Shown here in pieces: positions 1 to 11,639 of a stretch of 64,000 bases of DNA. Source of the DNA: Polytrichum commune (Eukaryota > Streptophyta > Polytrichopsida > Polytrichales > Polytrichaceae); contig OX485803.1 of assembly GCA_950295325.1 (NCBI GenBank), positions 28,272,001-28,336,000 on the forward strand, written 5' to 3'. Every line of letters starts with the position of its first letter. Position 1 is the stretch's first letter. Under the pieces are notes generated by a model, which saw only the letters and a list, made by a program, of their open reading frames with translations, had not been told where the DNA came from and did not search any database. The translations under genes were made by a program, and so were the position numbers.

Positions 1-351
1 CCAATTTTTTTCCTCGCACTTATTGTTCAATCGTGTACCAATAGAACTAAAAATGTATTGCATATCAATTGTATAGCTTTACATATGACACCAACATGGC
101 CAACATTACACAATAATATGGCTACATGAAAAAAGAATGTTTAGAATTATAATTAGATATAATAAAATATATGTATGGGCACATGACACTTACACCAAGG
201 TACTAGGATGCAAAACATAAAATAACTCACCTCCAATGTACACTGCAATAATACAATTGCCATTAATGTGTGGCCCAAACAAGTTCTATGACATTTCTAC
301 AAGTCTTATGACCTATCTACTCATTTCATAAAAGATTTATATGTTAATAGT

Positions 352-383
<32 letters not shown>
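352..383. repeat. TA dinucleotide microsatellite
   Basis: Uninterrupted TA repeat of about 15 units in AT-rich DNA. The rest of 1-876 holds no gene I can recognise, only short chance ORFs. Confidence 0.9.
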
Positions 384-385
<2 letters not shown>

Positions 386-876
386 ATAATCTTATGACTT
401 ATCTACTTAGTCTTTTGTCCCAAAAGTTTTACCCCAATCGTCAATAGACTTTAAAATAAAATTATCGTTTCTCCTATGTATTTGGGATTGGAATTGGGAT
501 GCGTTACCCACTAGTAGTTGGATGTGCATGCCTATTCATTTGGTGCATTATTGGATCTATTTTTATACCGTTATGATATAATTTGTTTACACATTCCTAT
601 ATTTGGTTGCTCATGTATTATTAGTCATTCATGTACTATTGGTCGCTTATAGATTATTAGTCACTCGTATATATTTAATCACTTGTTTATTATTGATACC
701 TTCATGTATGCATCTACAAAAATGTTACAATTCAAATATTCTCATTATACCAATATATTTGTCTACTTGCACTAATAAATACGATGAACTTTGTTGATTT
801 GGGATATATTCTCACTTGCAATTTTTGTTGCATATGTAGTATTAAGTATTTTTCTTTTTCTCTTAGGTCTATAGAT

Positions 877-1228
877 ATGAATACATCCTCATCAAATAGT
901 GATGAAAGTTCTTTTTCTGAGTATAGTATACAATCATTTTCTAGTTCATATAGTAGAGACGAAGACATGATTTATAAGTAGGATCAAGAGACGTTCATGT
1001 TTTTACAGCTCGCATTTGTAGCAATTTGTAATTCGTCCGAGTTCTTCAATGCAAATGAATTGGAGGTAGGAGATCATTCTTCTGTGAATCTTGCAGAAGG
1101 TGTTTGGGATCAATGAACTAGTGCGAGAGCAAATCCAGCACAATTAAAAAAATTGCAAATTTCACGTTTCATGAGTTTGAGTATTTGTGCCTAGATGTGT
1201 GTCCAACTACTACCGCGCAGTGCACCAG
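877..1228 (+). pseudogene. PIF/Harbinger-type transposase, 5' part (broken)
   Basis: The ATG at 877 follows a pyrimidine-rich stretch ending in TCTTAG, a plausible splice acceptor. The reading starts MNTSSSNSDESSFSEY, passes a stop at about 980, continues with QETFMFLQLAFVAICNSS, then after a frame change reads FHEFEYLCLDVCPTTTAQ up to about 1225. Acidic-serine start, hydrophobic block and CPT motif are what I recall of the N-terminal part of plant Harbinger-like nucleases. The frame is broken by at least two stops and a shift. The homologous reading resumes only at about 2655, so about 1.4 kb of unrelated sequence splits this pseudogene. Family assignment comes mainly from the better preserved 3' part. 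Confidence 0.6.
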
Positions 1229-1570
1229 AACCCTACATTGGGTGCCCATGTCCATGCCCATATCCACCCATGCCCATGGGTTTTGGGTGGGCATGTGTCG
1301 CGCACCTCTCCATGAGGAGTGCCCGAAACACCATGGGCACAAGGGGGACCCCGGAGTGACACCCGGGACTTGTGGCGCCGTTGGTGAGAGGGCCCAAGTG
1401 ATCCTAGTGTGGGTGAGGGCCCCGGGCGTTGGGAACGCCTCCCACCCACGGAGACTAGGAGGCATGAGGGTAAGGCCATGAGCTATGCGTAGCTCATGGC
1501 GTGGTGATTCTAGAATGCTCAAGGTCACCTCAAGCGGAGGTGTGAGCTAGGAGTTATGGCCATTTGAGTG

Positions 1571-1594
1571 GGGCGCTGTCCCGGGACAGCGCCC
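1571..1594. other. 24-bp perfect palindrome
   Basis: GGGCGCTGTCCC is followed directly by its exact reverse complement. It lies in the GC-rich insertion. Function unknown. Confidence 0.85.
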
Positions 1595-2261
1595 TGGTAC
1601 AGCAGTGCCTGGGAGTGATTCCCGGGACTGCCAAGGTTCAAACAGGCATAACTTCCCCAAGACTTGCCCAAATGGGGCAAGTGAGGAGTCCATCGGCATG
1701 TACGGAAAGCGTAGATGAAGATGGTGTGGTTGGTTGTTATGATCAGACATCATACAAGGAAGTTATGATGGTCTGAAGCTGCTGGGGGGGTTCTAGGCCC
1801 AGCAGCTAAAGGAGAATGTCCACTTGGCCCCAACTCTTGGTAGAGAGACAAGAGGTTGGTTGACGGTGGGGTAGGGGCCCCGCGTGAAGTCCTAGAGGCT
1901 TATATGGGTGAGGTGGTGTGGCCTCACCCACCCGAGGCCGAACGGCAAGGCCTCCATGGGCAATGGCCCATTGTGAGGCTATAGTTGCCTAGTATGGTTC
2001 GGGTTGTTGTAGTGTTGCTCCGGCAACGCGATGATCAACATGGGATTGGACTTCCATGGATGGAAGTCCACATCTAGGAATGGGTTACCGATTAAGGGGT
2101 GAGTCCCGAAAGCAAAGTAGGAGGGTTGGTTCCCTCCTATGAACTATAAGGTCCGGGGTAGGAGGAGCTAATCATTAGCATGGCGGAATGCGAATGGTTA
2201 GCACTCGTAACCTTTGCTAGAATTGAAAATTGGCAAGATTGTCAAGGGGGGCTAGCAAGGG

Positions 2262-2640
2262 TTGCGACAGCATGGGTGCAATATTATTGTTCATGGGTGG
2301 ACATGGCTGCGATATTAATTTCAATGGGTGAGCATGGATGGGCATGACTGCGATATTATTGTTCATGGGTGGGCATGGGTTTGATATTATAATGGGTGGG
2401 CATGGGTGGGGCACAATTACACAATCATATAAGACACATTACACAATTACATAATGTACATTACACAATTTTTGAATACATGGGCGCAATTTGAATAGCA
2501 TGAGTGGTCATGGGTGGACATGGGTGGGGCGTGGGTGGACATGGGTGGGGCGTGGGTGGACATGGGTGCGCACATGTCATGCTATGGGTGGGCATAGGTC
2601 ACTGCTGATGGGCATGGTCTGGGTATAGGTGCAATTAAAA
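2262..2640. repeat. Degenerate G-rich minisatellite (CATGGGTGG-type)
   Basis: Many imperfect copies of GGGCATGGGTGG or GGACATGGGTGG, some separated by AT-rich spacers such as GCGATATTATTGTTC. The same motif occurs in the opposite orientation at about 1228-1300, so the insertion is bounded by inverted arrays. Confidence 0.7.
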
Positions 2641-2654
2641 AGGAAAATGTTGGG

Positions 2655-3530
2655 CTCTGCCGCGTACGCACGTACCACATGGGAGCTTTGGGGTGCTGGT
2701 GGACGGCCCTATAAATTCACTCCTCAACAACGAATTCTATCTTTTCTTATGTTTTTGAAACATGACAACACATCAATGTTAAATGCATTTCATTGCAAAT
2801 GGTTTAAGAGTGCTTTAAATGACGACACTATATTTGTTGTATTTTTTATCAATGAGGCCCTTGAACATGAAATAAAGTGGTCTGATAATTATAAGTGAGA
2901 AAAGTTAGGTCAACAACATCAGACTTTTGAGGGTTGCATAGGGTTTATAGATGACACATTAGTAAAGATTCACCGTCCTTACAGGGATCCAAACCATACA
3001 TTGTTTTTTAACGGTAGGAAAAAAAATTATTGAATCAATAACACAGTGGTTGTTATCCAATATGATTTTTTCATATACATTGACCCTAGATATCTTGGGT
3101 CATTTCATGATGTGTCTTGCTTGCGTGCATCCTCATTGGATATGAACTGGACATATTACTTTACGTGTACACAAACAATTATTTTTAATATGTTCTGGGT
3201 GACCCTGGCTATCAAGGTCGAGACTAACACATTGTGCGAAGGCTAGGGCGTCAAAAGCAAAATTTCTTAGCTAATAATGATGCTATAAATGCTTATAATA
3301 AGATGCATGCAGGTTTCAGGGTACGGGTGGAGTGGGGTATAAAGGGCGTTAAACGCAAAATGGAAAAGATTGCTAAAAAGATTTGACTCCACAAAATCCA
3401 AGTATATCCCCTTGTTTAAGGTTGTTTGCTACCTTACTAGTTACTTACACCGACGAAGACTAGACAGTCTTCACTTACCATATTGAAGAGTGCAACGATG
3501 ACGAAGATGATGATGGTTGGGACAGTGACC
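2655..3530 (+). pseudogene. PIF/Harbinger-type transposase, catalytic part (broken)
   Basis: Translation gives YKFTPQQRILSFLMFLKHDN, then GFIDDTLVKIHRPYRDPNH, FFNGRKK, FIYIDPRYLGSFHDVSCLR, GDPGYQGRD, and finally FRVRVEWGIKGVKRK. These match the DDE_Tnp_4 nuclease fold of HARBI1-like proteins. The first Asp is in GFID, the second in GDPGY and the third acidic residue in VEWG. The usual GFIDGT reads GFIDDT. The frame has a stop after NYK (about 2896), another in KKNY-stop, and further shifts after about 3240, so no functional protein is possible. The 5' part lies at 877-1228. Confidence 0.85.
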
Positions 3531-3748
3531 TCTCATGTAATATTAATTTTTCGGGTCCATGGTTATATGTATGTAGATTGAGGGTGTGCAATTAACATAT
3601 TTGGTTTTATACATTTGCGGACTATGTGGTGCACGACAATTGACCGGATTTGACTCAATTGATCTATTATATAAACCAGTCGTCCCATTGACCAACAAGG
3701 GGGAAGAAAATGGTTGTGCAAGTTGTGTTTGAGAAGCTTAACAGATGG

Positions 3749-4079
3749 CCACTACACTAAATAAGATATATAGTGTTTGATTATATTTAATGTTGTTACC
3801 ACCCTACCCTACTCAACACTAATTTTTAACTTTTTGACAATTAGTGTTAGAAGCTATGTTAGAAGACATTATGGAATTTTCCTTTTATCGTCGTTCTCCT
3901 TCTTTTTCATATCCTTACTAACACTTAATTCAAACATGTAACTTCCACATATTACTATAGTTGATATTAAATGTTTGAGTTTACATTTAATGCCACTTAT
4001 CTTCATAGGGATATTGATATTTAGTGTATGTGTTCGTATTTAGTGTATCAAACACTAAATATCCTCTTTAGTGTAGTGG
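3749..4079. mobile_element. CACTA-like MITE
   Basis: Terminal inverted repeats of about 33 bp, starting CCACTACACTAAA at the left and ending with its near-complement at 4079 (about 30/33 matching). Repeated ACACTAAAT motifs lie just inside the right end. The 331-bp interior has no ORF. CACTA starts suggest a non-autonomous En/Spm relative, but I could not find the expected 3-bp target duplication. Confidence 0.65.
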
Positions 4080-4299
4080 TGCGAGCCATACATCGAAGGT
4101 GGTAACTAGGTAAAATTGTGAAATGGAAAGAGGTCCAAAGGTGAGGCCTATATAACTTCCACATTGGAAGGCGGCATGGAGGGGATGCTATTTAATATTT
4201 TATGCCACAAATAAACCATCAGAGTGTCTTGGAGCTAACAACTGCTATGACACCCCATACACCGCACTTTGCAGTGCGGAAGATTGGTTATAAGGGGAG

Positions 4300-4668
4300 C
4301 TACAGTAAATATCATATTTAGTGTTACATGGTATTTTATGTCACCATGGCAACTTTTTGGATGAAACTTCTTATGAATAAGTGAGCAAATGTTGTCATGG
4401 ATGATGAATGACTTCATCCATTGGCCAAAAACCTTACCTTCTATTGTCAGCAACTTGTGATGTGTGGATGATTGAAATTTGGATTAAAAATCACTTGATA
4501 AGTGACAGTTTTTGCAACACTGTAAATCTATTCTCCCCCAAAAAACTTACAAGGAATGACAAATAATGTTGGGTTAACATTTAGTGTTGGTGACACTATA
4601 CCGCGGTTTACAAGTAGTATTGAGCAAGGCAATTAGAATTGGTGACACTAAATATCATATTTAGTGTA
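4300..4668. mobile_element. Short dispersed element R1
   Basis: A 370-bp non-coding segment matched by 26745-26890 plus 27530-27738. The right end is a perfect 23-bp palindrome (4645-4667), ACACTAAATAT-C-ATATTTAGTGT, and the left end carries a related AAATATCATATTTAGTGT. The terminal motifs resemble those of the CACTA-like MITE just upstream, so the two may be related. Confidence 0.55.
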
Positions 4669-4749
4669 GCTTTCAATGGCGAGAAGCGACCGCTAGTTAT
4701 TGATGAGCTGGTTGATCATATTTAATGGAAAGCCCACTACATTTGATTG

Positions 4750-5090
4750 ATATGTGGATCGGTGAGAATCAAAAGAGCAAACATCATAAAGACACATGTT
4801 AAAAGAGGTTGGACTATGTCAGTCAAATATTAATAACTACTCTACACTCAATAGTGAACACAATTGGGAGGACCTATGCATTTAGTTGAGAAATCAACAA
4901 ACATGCACTTCCGATGACCATAACAAAATCAGAAGAGGTCCAATTTTCAATCCTTTTTTACATATGTTTCATCGAAGATTTGCTAATGCAACACAAGTTT
5001 TGTTGTGTAAATATAATCGGTAGAAGTTGGAGAACATGAAAAACAAACCAAAGAATACCCACATACCTTATATACCACATTTGCTTCCTA
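4750..5090 (-). repeat. Dispersed repeat R2, minus orientation
   Basis: Non-coding repeat read on the minus strand from about 5087: TATGTGGGTATTC, then TTTTTCATGTTCTCCAACTT, and further in the reverse complement of ACACAATTGGGAGGACCTAT. Related copies lie at 19495-19840, 35845-36210, 48150-48335, 52094-52484 and 63910-64000. Origin unknown, probably a non-autonomous element. Confidence 0.6.
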
Positions 5091-6572
5091 TGCCTTGTAT
5101 ATGTGTGTGCGTGCGCTACATGATGGACTTGATATGTTGTTGTGTTATGTCTCCGCTTCATTTTTATTTTTTGTGAGACCATTTCACATAAGGTTAAATG
5201 GTTATTTATCCGACTTGCCCACTTCTCCTTTGATATGAAGCATGTGACTAGTGTAAGATTGCTAGCAAATTGAAATCAAGGTTGTAGCCACTTTCCTAAT
5301 AATTTTTGGATCCCATGTAATATCATAGCATTATCAAAGTGAAGATTCTCGTGATTGATAATTGGTCGTATAGGTCTCCCCCCCTTCCCCCCTCCGACTT
5401 ATGTTGACTATTGAGCCTAGAATCTTGAGGCGATTACACCCCTTTACGTTTTGTAATCACGTGCGATAATGGGGTATTTAATGAGGGGATATTTATGCAC
5501 CTCTCAATATTTTTCCCCTCCCTATTTGTAGATGAAAAGCTACTTTGACGTATTTTCTAGCACCCTATATTTATTTGTAATTTTTTAGAGAAGCTAATTT
5601 TTGGCACGATATTTTCTTTATAAATTATACAAGTACCTAATAGTGGATGGAATACTATATCATTGCAAAACCGACTATGTGAGCAAGTTACAATCATTCC
5701 ATACCATTCAAATTGTCATTCATTTGGTTTCAATTAGTAATACCAATCCTAAACCATTCAAAGTACCATTCAAAACACAACCAAGCACGTAAGACTAGTT
5801 AAAGGGTTACCAATAAACATGGAGATGACAAACTATACAAGTTGAAATAGACAAGCATTCAGCGAGGTCCCACCTGTTTAGCGCCGTTGTAAAACCCAAT
5901 GGATGTTGAGGAGCGCTAACACATTCCTTCCCAAAAAAAATTCCCACGACATTTATCTCCATACTAATGCGCTTGATTCAAATTTGGACAAAACTACACA
6001 CTTCTTCATCCAAGTAGTCAAACCCATAAGGATTCTACTGATTCTACTACACACTTTTAGGGGGATCCTACTGATTACTAAAATGGAGGAATTTTCCATC
6101 ACCCTATTTTACATATAATCATGTAGGGGACATATTTCCAATGCTATGGTAGATCTAACAAAATTACAATATTTACCCTAAACGAATTAAATTGACCCTA
6201 TCTTTGTATCTCACGTGGTTTTCTAAAATTCCGATAGTCACCTCCCCGAGCCTAGAATGGTCAACATATGTTGAGCATGCAATCCAATTTATCTTGTACA
6301 CATGTCTTTTGCTAATTGTTTTTGACGTCACTCCACACCACATGACAAACCACTAAAATATAGGGTTGTCTATATTAAGCTTATAGGTGCCTCTTATTGT
6401 TCACATCCAAAATTAAGGGGATAAGGTACTATGCAGGTGCTATTTAGTCGCTTTACTTAATTGGATCAAAGAACAAACACCATAAAAACACAATATTCGA
6501 TAAAATGAGAGTTTTCCAATGAATTGAGAGTACATAAAGCAAACTATTAAAATAAAGTACGTAAATTCTGCC
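5091..6572. other. No gene recognised
   Basis: AT-rich DNA with only short chance ORFs. There is a C-run at about 5377-5397. I see no domain, RNA gene or clear repeat. Confidence 0.6.
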
Positions 6573-7272
6573 GTAGTTTCCATTAAAATGAGAGTATGTT
6601 AAGCTGGGAAATCGACTCATTTAGGTCGACTCAACCTAAATTGACAACATATTGTCCTCATTTAGGTCGACTCAACCTAAATTGACTAACATATTGTTCT
6701 CATTTAGGTCGACTCAACCTAAATTGACTAACATAATTGTCCTCATTTAGGTCGACTCAACCTAAATTGACAACATATTGTCCTCATTTAGGTCGACTCA
6801 ACCTAAATTGACTAACATAATTGTCCTCATTTAGGTTGACTCAACCTAAATTGACAACATATTGTCCTCATTTAGGTCGACTCAACCTAAATTGACTAAC
6901 ATATTGTTCTCATTTAGGTCGACTCAACCTAAATTGACTAACATATTGTCCTCATTTAGGTCGACTCAACCTAAATTGACAACAAAAATGTCCTCATTTA
7001 GGTTGACTCAACCTAAATTAACAACATAATGTCCTCATTTAGGTCGATTCAACCTAAATTGACTAACATATTGTCCTCATTTAGGTCGACTCAACTTAAA
7101 TTAACAACATATTGTCCTCATTTAGGTCGACTCAACCTAAATTGACTAACATATTGTCCTCATTTAGGTCGACTCAACCTAAATGGACTAACATATTGTC
7201 CTCATTTAGGTCGACTCAACCTAAATGAGTCGATTTCCCAGCTTAACATACTCTCATTTTAATGGAAACTAC
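6573..7272. mobile_element. 700-bp inverted-repeat element carrying a hairpin minisatellite
   Basis: The left end (GTAGTTTCCATTAAAATGAG at 6573) is mirrored at the right end (7272), giving inverted arms of about 65 bp that also contain GTTAAGCTGGGAAATCGACT. Between the arms lies an array of about 14 units of 41-43 bp. There is no coding capacity. The arms look like MITE ends. Flanking target duplication is not clear (ACGT occurs near both sides). Confidence 0.75.
6630..7228. repeat. Minisatellite, about 42 bp x 14-15, each unit a small hairpin
   Basis: The core TTTAGGTCGACTCAACCTAA occurs 15 times, followed by AATTGACTAACATATTGTCC or a variant lacking two bases. Inside each core TTTAGGT pairs with ACCTAAA around CGACTCA, so every unit can fold. 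A few units carry single substitutions such as GTTGAC for GTCGAC. Confidence 0.9.
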
Positions 7273-7489
7273 ACGTCTGAAGTATAATCTAGTATTTATC
7301 AACCTAACATGACTTTTAGGTGTCCAAATGGCCAATATTATTTTGAGAGGATCCCACTCTCTCAAAATATTGAATATCGTGTTTAAAGACTTTTGTTTAA
7401 AAGAGAATGCACAACATATTTGTGTTTTATTAACTACTACACACTAAATAAGGTAGACGTGCCTCAATCGAGCACAACAATAATTTTGT

Positions 7490-8060
7490 ACACCTATATT
7501 TGAGTGGTATATGGCTTGGTGTAGCTCCAAGAATGGTTACCAAAAAAGACGTGTTTAAAAGAGGTTTGACTGCATGCTCAAAGTTTGATAACGGCTCAAA
7601 AGTCATTGTAATTGGGGGCAACCTCTATATTAAACACTGAACCAACACAAGATTGTTCACTTTGTTAATGAATAAGATATTCAAGTGACCTCGACAATTT
7701 ATGAGGAAAGTGGCTACGGCCTCAACTTGCACTAGAGTCAAACCACTTATTCTCGATCAAGACCCCATCGGGAATCTATAGGGTGCTAGAATTTAGATTA
7801 GGTTGGGTTTAAATTTTGATCAAGCCAATAGTGTCATGACACATGTCCTTGGTTGTGAGTGCTAAATTGGGGAGGAATTCATCTCAAAATGAGTGGTTAT
7901 GGCAGACTTAATACATTGGTAATATGTTCAGGCCAACTTTTGGTTTCAAAAAATCTTAGTAATTTTGCACCACCTTATACTTCCAAATTTGGAGTAGAAT
8001 CTCTTAAGTGATTGGTTATGGGCACCTTACTATATTAGCATGCTTCATATCCTAGGAGAA
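7490..8060. repeat. Dispersed repeat R3
   Basis: Non-coding. Stretches such as GGTGTAGCTCCAAGAA, GATAATGAATAAGATATTCA (approximately) and AGAAGTGGGCTAGTCA recur in the same order at 37140-37440. The copies are strongly diverged, so this is an old repeat. Confidence 0.5.
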
Positions 8061-9648
8061 GTGGGCTAGTCAAATAAAACACTTATCTATGCGGACAATG
8101 GATAAGACATTGGGAGCAAATGTGTCATGTAACTTGTGGCCCCACATTCTCACAATCATGAAGTGCTAGGCATGTTTGTAATATGTTGTTCAAGAAGCAC
8201 TCTATCCTGTTCAAAAGCAGGGACAAGACCAAGATAGGTAACACACATGGATACACCTATATGACCATAATGAGTGGTGAGAACTTTTGACTTAGAACTT
8301 CCATAATAAATTGTGATATGGTTTATATCTTGTGAGTTGCATGGCTCCCAAACCCACGATAGATATATAATCTAGTGAGATGGTCAGCATATAAAGTGGA
8401 TCACTCTAAGTACCCAAGCTTGCCAAAGTGTCCACAATTAGTTTTGTTACCTTTACCGCAATGTTTCCCTCACACAACTACTGAAATGATCACAAATTTG
8501 AATGCATGAGTCATCCTCTATACCTCATGAAACGCTCATATCTCAAGGAGATTTTTTTGTCAATTTCATCATATTATGGTTGCAACTTTCCATCAATGCA
8601 TACTCTTTCTAACTTCAATCAATTGCATGAAGTATCTCATCAAATCAATGAGATTTGTGAGGTGAGCATGACAGTGATTTTCAATTTATTTCTTATTCTT
8701 AACTTCATCATAGAAAGACTCAAAGTACTATTTCACTTATCGTATAAAAGTGATCCCTTGATGGTGCCTCGCAACCTCTATGTTGTGGTAACTATCAAAA
8801 AACTCTTGAAAGTGCTTTACCCCTCAAGCAACTTTTTTAAATATGGCGATCAATCACCAAATTGTACTTCAAATGTCATTTCTGTGAATTTTTCATGTTT
8901 TTTCATGGATAAAATCACTAGATAATATTCTTGAATATCACAAAAATTAGATGAAATCGCCATAATTGAGAGGAATGTGGACAGAAGTGGATGAATTCTA
9001 TCATCATCATCCATATGTGGTGTCATCACCACAATGAATGTAGCCAACATTGTTCCCTTGAGAATTCAAAAACAAACAACCATTGCCCTTTAAGTCCTTT
9101 TAGGCATGCAAGTGTTGACACTTACAATTTGAGGGTTGTAACTTGGTGACTCCTATTGAAAGCACGAGCACTATACCTCATGTCAAAGACATGATTCAAA
9201 CTATGATATGAAGACCTAGTTTAAAGGTCATTGGGTGTAGTTTAAAAATAAGAGGACTTAAGATCAATGCCTTTCATTGTTGAAATGTTGTTCGTAAACA
9301 AATAAAAGTTGTTACAAAGCACAAAAGGATCACTACCATAGGTGAAATCTCAAATCTCAAAATGTGTCATCTTTACATGGAACATGTGTACATTTAAGGT
9401 TTGATTGTAAATATTCATGGACAATTTACATCAAGGTGTCATAGGATGAAATTGTGGGTCGAAGTGCAAAACTTACCTATGTAAACATAGTTTGAAGAAT
9501 TGAAGTAAAAGTCATGTGTAGAGATGGTGATTTCCAATACTCAATATTGTACTTTTAATTATAAGTAGAATATAATTATACATTACATTACACCACATCT
9601 ACATCCTATATATAATGTATTTCTTTGATTGGAGAGTGTCATCAGAGA
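8061..9648. other. No gene recognised; one 139-codon ORF
   Basis: An ORF on the plus strand at 8506-8925 has no domain I recognise. Its leucine/isoleucine/phenylalanine-rich composition is what AT-rich DNA gives by chance. Nothing else is supportable here. Confidence 0.5.
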
Positions 9649-9950
9649 ACTAAGCTACTTCAACAAGGGTCATTTTCTTAGAAATAACTAAAAATAATAA
9701 TCATTATCTTGTCTTGTATTGTCTTGAATGCCCCATTGGGGCCTTTATGACATGTTTGGGTTAATAATAGTTTTCAAACACGATTCAAGGGAGGTGTTAC
9801 CAAAATGACTGAGTTATTTCAACAATGGTCACTTTTCTAAGAAATGATTAAAAATAAGAATATAATGTCTTGTATTGTCTTGAAAGCCTCATTGGGGCCT
9901 TGGGGACATTTTAGGGTCGATATTGGCTTCCAAACAAGATTTAGGACAAG
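9649..9950. repeat. Diverged tandem duplication, about 159 bp x 2
   Basis: 9649-9807 and 9808-9950 share TTGTATTGTCTTGAA, CATTGGGGCCTT and CTAAGAAATGATTAAAAATA-type blocks in the same order. Several indels separate the copies. Confidence 0.7.
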
Positions 9951-11639
9951 AGTGGTGTAAACTATGTTTGTTTTGTTTGAACAAGCAACATCATCTTTGA
10001 GCATCATCATTGAGCATCATCAAATCATTTCATGTCAATATTTGACTATATATGCATAAGGATTAATTTCACTTGAAGTTTGGATTGATGGACTAAGTTA
10101 TGAGTTGGGTGAGATAGACTTTGAAGTTGGAAAAATCATCTTGGAAAAATTCTCGCAACGCATTTTAAGAATCATTGGGAGAGATTGCATTTACAAAAGG
10201 CAAAATAGTTGCACACATGAGGTGAGATCGTAATATCCGTAGAATGATTAAAGGGAAAAATCAATGTCGAAACATGTATGGAAGAAACCATACCTCAAAT
10301 CATAGAGTCATCCTCCCATTAGATGGTATATCTAGCCTTGGAAATAGTTGTTGATATGCCCAAATATTGTTATATTTGTGGACAAAGGTTCCTTGTGATA
10401 AAGGTCAATTTTGAAGGAGGTTGAACAATTTTATGATAAACTTGCATTCTACATGACCAAATTATATCTACAAATACACAAAATTGATTTCTAAATGTCA
10501 ATGCTTACAATGGGCAATTCCTTAATGCTTTATGCCATCACAAATACACATATTCCAACATTGTGGATCATTTGATGTGCATAAATGTTGTCTATTTCAT
10601 GAATGTGAAATAATTTTCTCATATGGGGTGTGTGTTGTTATATCAAGTTTGTCTATGTTAACTAGGATTTCAATAAATATGGACCAAGACATGTCCAAAA
10701 ATAATCATGCATTTGAGGGTATTGATTTGTTGTCAAGATATGCACATTTCCAAAAAAAACAATTATTTGGGAAAAGAGACCCCAAAATAGGACAAAATCT
10801 CTAATCATATATACCTTCAATAGCAATGTGATCAAATAGTCACTCAAGATGTGTAGTTTCACAAATAACACAGTGGCCATGCAACTAGAGTGTGCTACAA
10901 TAAGAGATGTTACTAGTGGGAGTGCTATAATGTGAGTGGTGAACGATAACACATGAGCAGCAAGGGAGGGAAAATAATTAGAAATACAAGCATTAAAACC
11001 CCATATCCATGGTATTTTAGTAAAACATACATATATTTTAAGAACCCCCAACAAAACCCAAAAGCTGCCAATGTACATGGTAGATGCCGCCATTAAACTC
11101 AATAAAAAGATAGCACTTTGCCGCAACACTAGCTTCCTAAGGATCTCAAAGAGTTTCACACCTGGACCCTCACAAACACCACTGAACCCACCAACCATCC
11201 TACTCAGCCCAAGACGACCAAATCCCGATGACCATATCCTTTACGTCATATAATGTGAATGGAGAATTTCAACATATTGCAATTATCCAAGTGAATGCCT
11301 AACTATACTCTAAAACTCAACAACTGGAAGGTGCCACGAGGGTTTGTAATAGAGTTTTTGAAATGATGTAAGAGTCAATATAAGACTATGATCACATGCC
11401 AAGTATCGAGAACGTTGTACATATAATCACATGCCAAGTTTTGAGATTGTTGTACATATGATTAGATGCCAAGTTTTGAGAATGTCCCTAATGTTAAGGA
11501 ATAAAGAAAAATTGCTCACACAAATCCAAGTCCACTAGTTGGGGCAATTTTTTTTTAAATGAGAACTCAAATATTGTCACACCTCCAACCACAAATTATC
11601 CAATCAAATCATATTCGATCCAAACAAAAAGGTGGTGGA
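9951..11639. other. No gene recognised; one 178-codon ORF on the minus strand
   Basis: The minus-strand ORF 10662-11198 is long for AT-rich DNA and rich in hydrophobic residues, with several possible membrane-like stretches. It shows no family motif and no exon signals that I can see. I leave it uncalled. Confidence 0.4.

Larger units (their letters stand above)
1229..2654. mobile_element. GC-rich insertion splitting the Harbinger pseudogene
   Basis: Base composition changes abruptly to GC-rich at about 1229 and returns to AT-rich at about 2650. The transposase reading stops at one edge and resumes at the other. Contents are a C-rich CCCATG-type repeat at about 1228-1300, a GC-rich core at about 1300-2215 with a perfect palindrome at 1571-1594, and a G-rich repeat at about 2262-2640. 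No coding capacity, LTR pair or certain target duplication is visible, although CCGCG occurs at both edges. It could be a solo LTR or other non-autonomous element. A large intron is the alternative, but I see no convincing GT/AG pair. Confidence 0.45.

Noticed and set aside
1169-1528. ORFs on both strands in the GC-rich block
   Set aside because: GC-rich DNA has few stop codons. Three overlapping frames are open, and none has protein-like features.
6630-7228. CRISPR-like look of the 42-bp array
   Set aside because: The whole unit repeats, there are no unique spacers, and the context is a plant nuclear genome. It is a minisatellite.
6630-7228. Interstitial telomere repeat
   Set aside because: TTTAGG is followed by T, not G, and the unit is 42 bp rather than 7. 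The resemblance to TTTAGGG is accidental.
10662-11198. 178-codon ORF on the minus strand
   Set aside because: No domain, no exon signals and AT-driven hydrophobic composition. An ORF of this length is only mildly unexpected in 64 kb.
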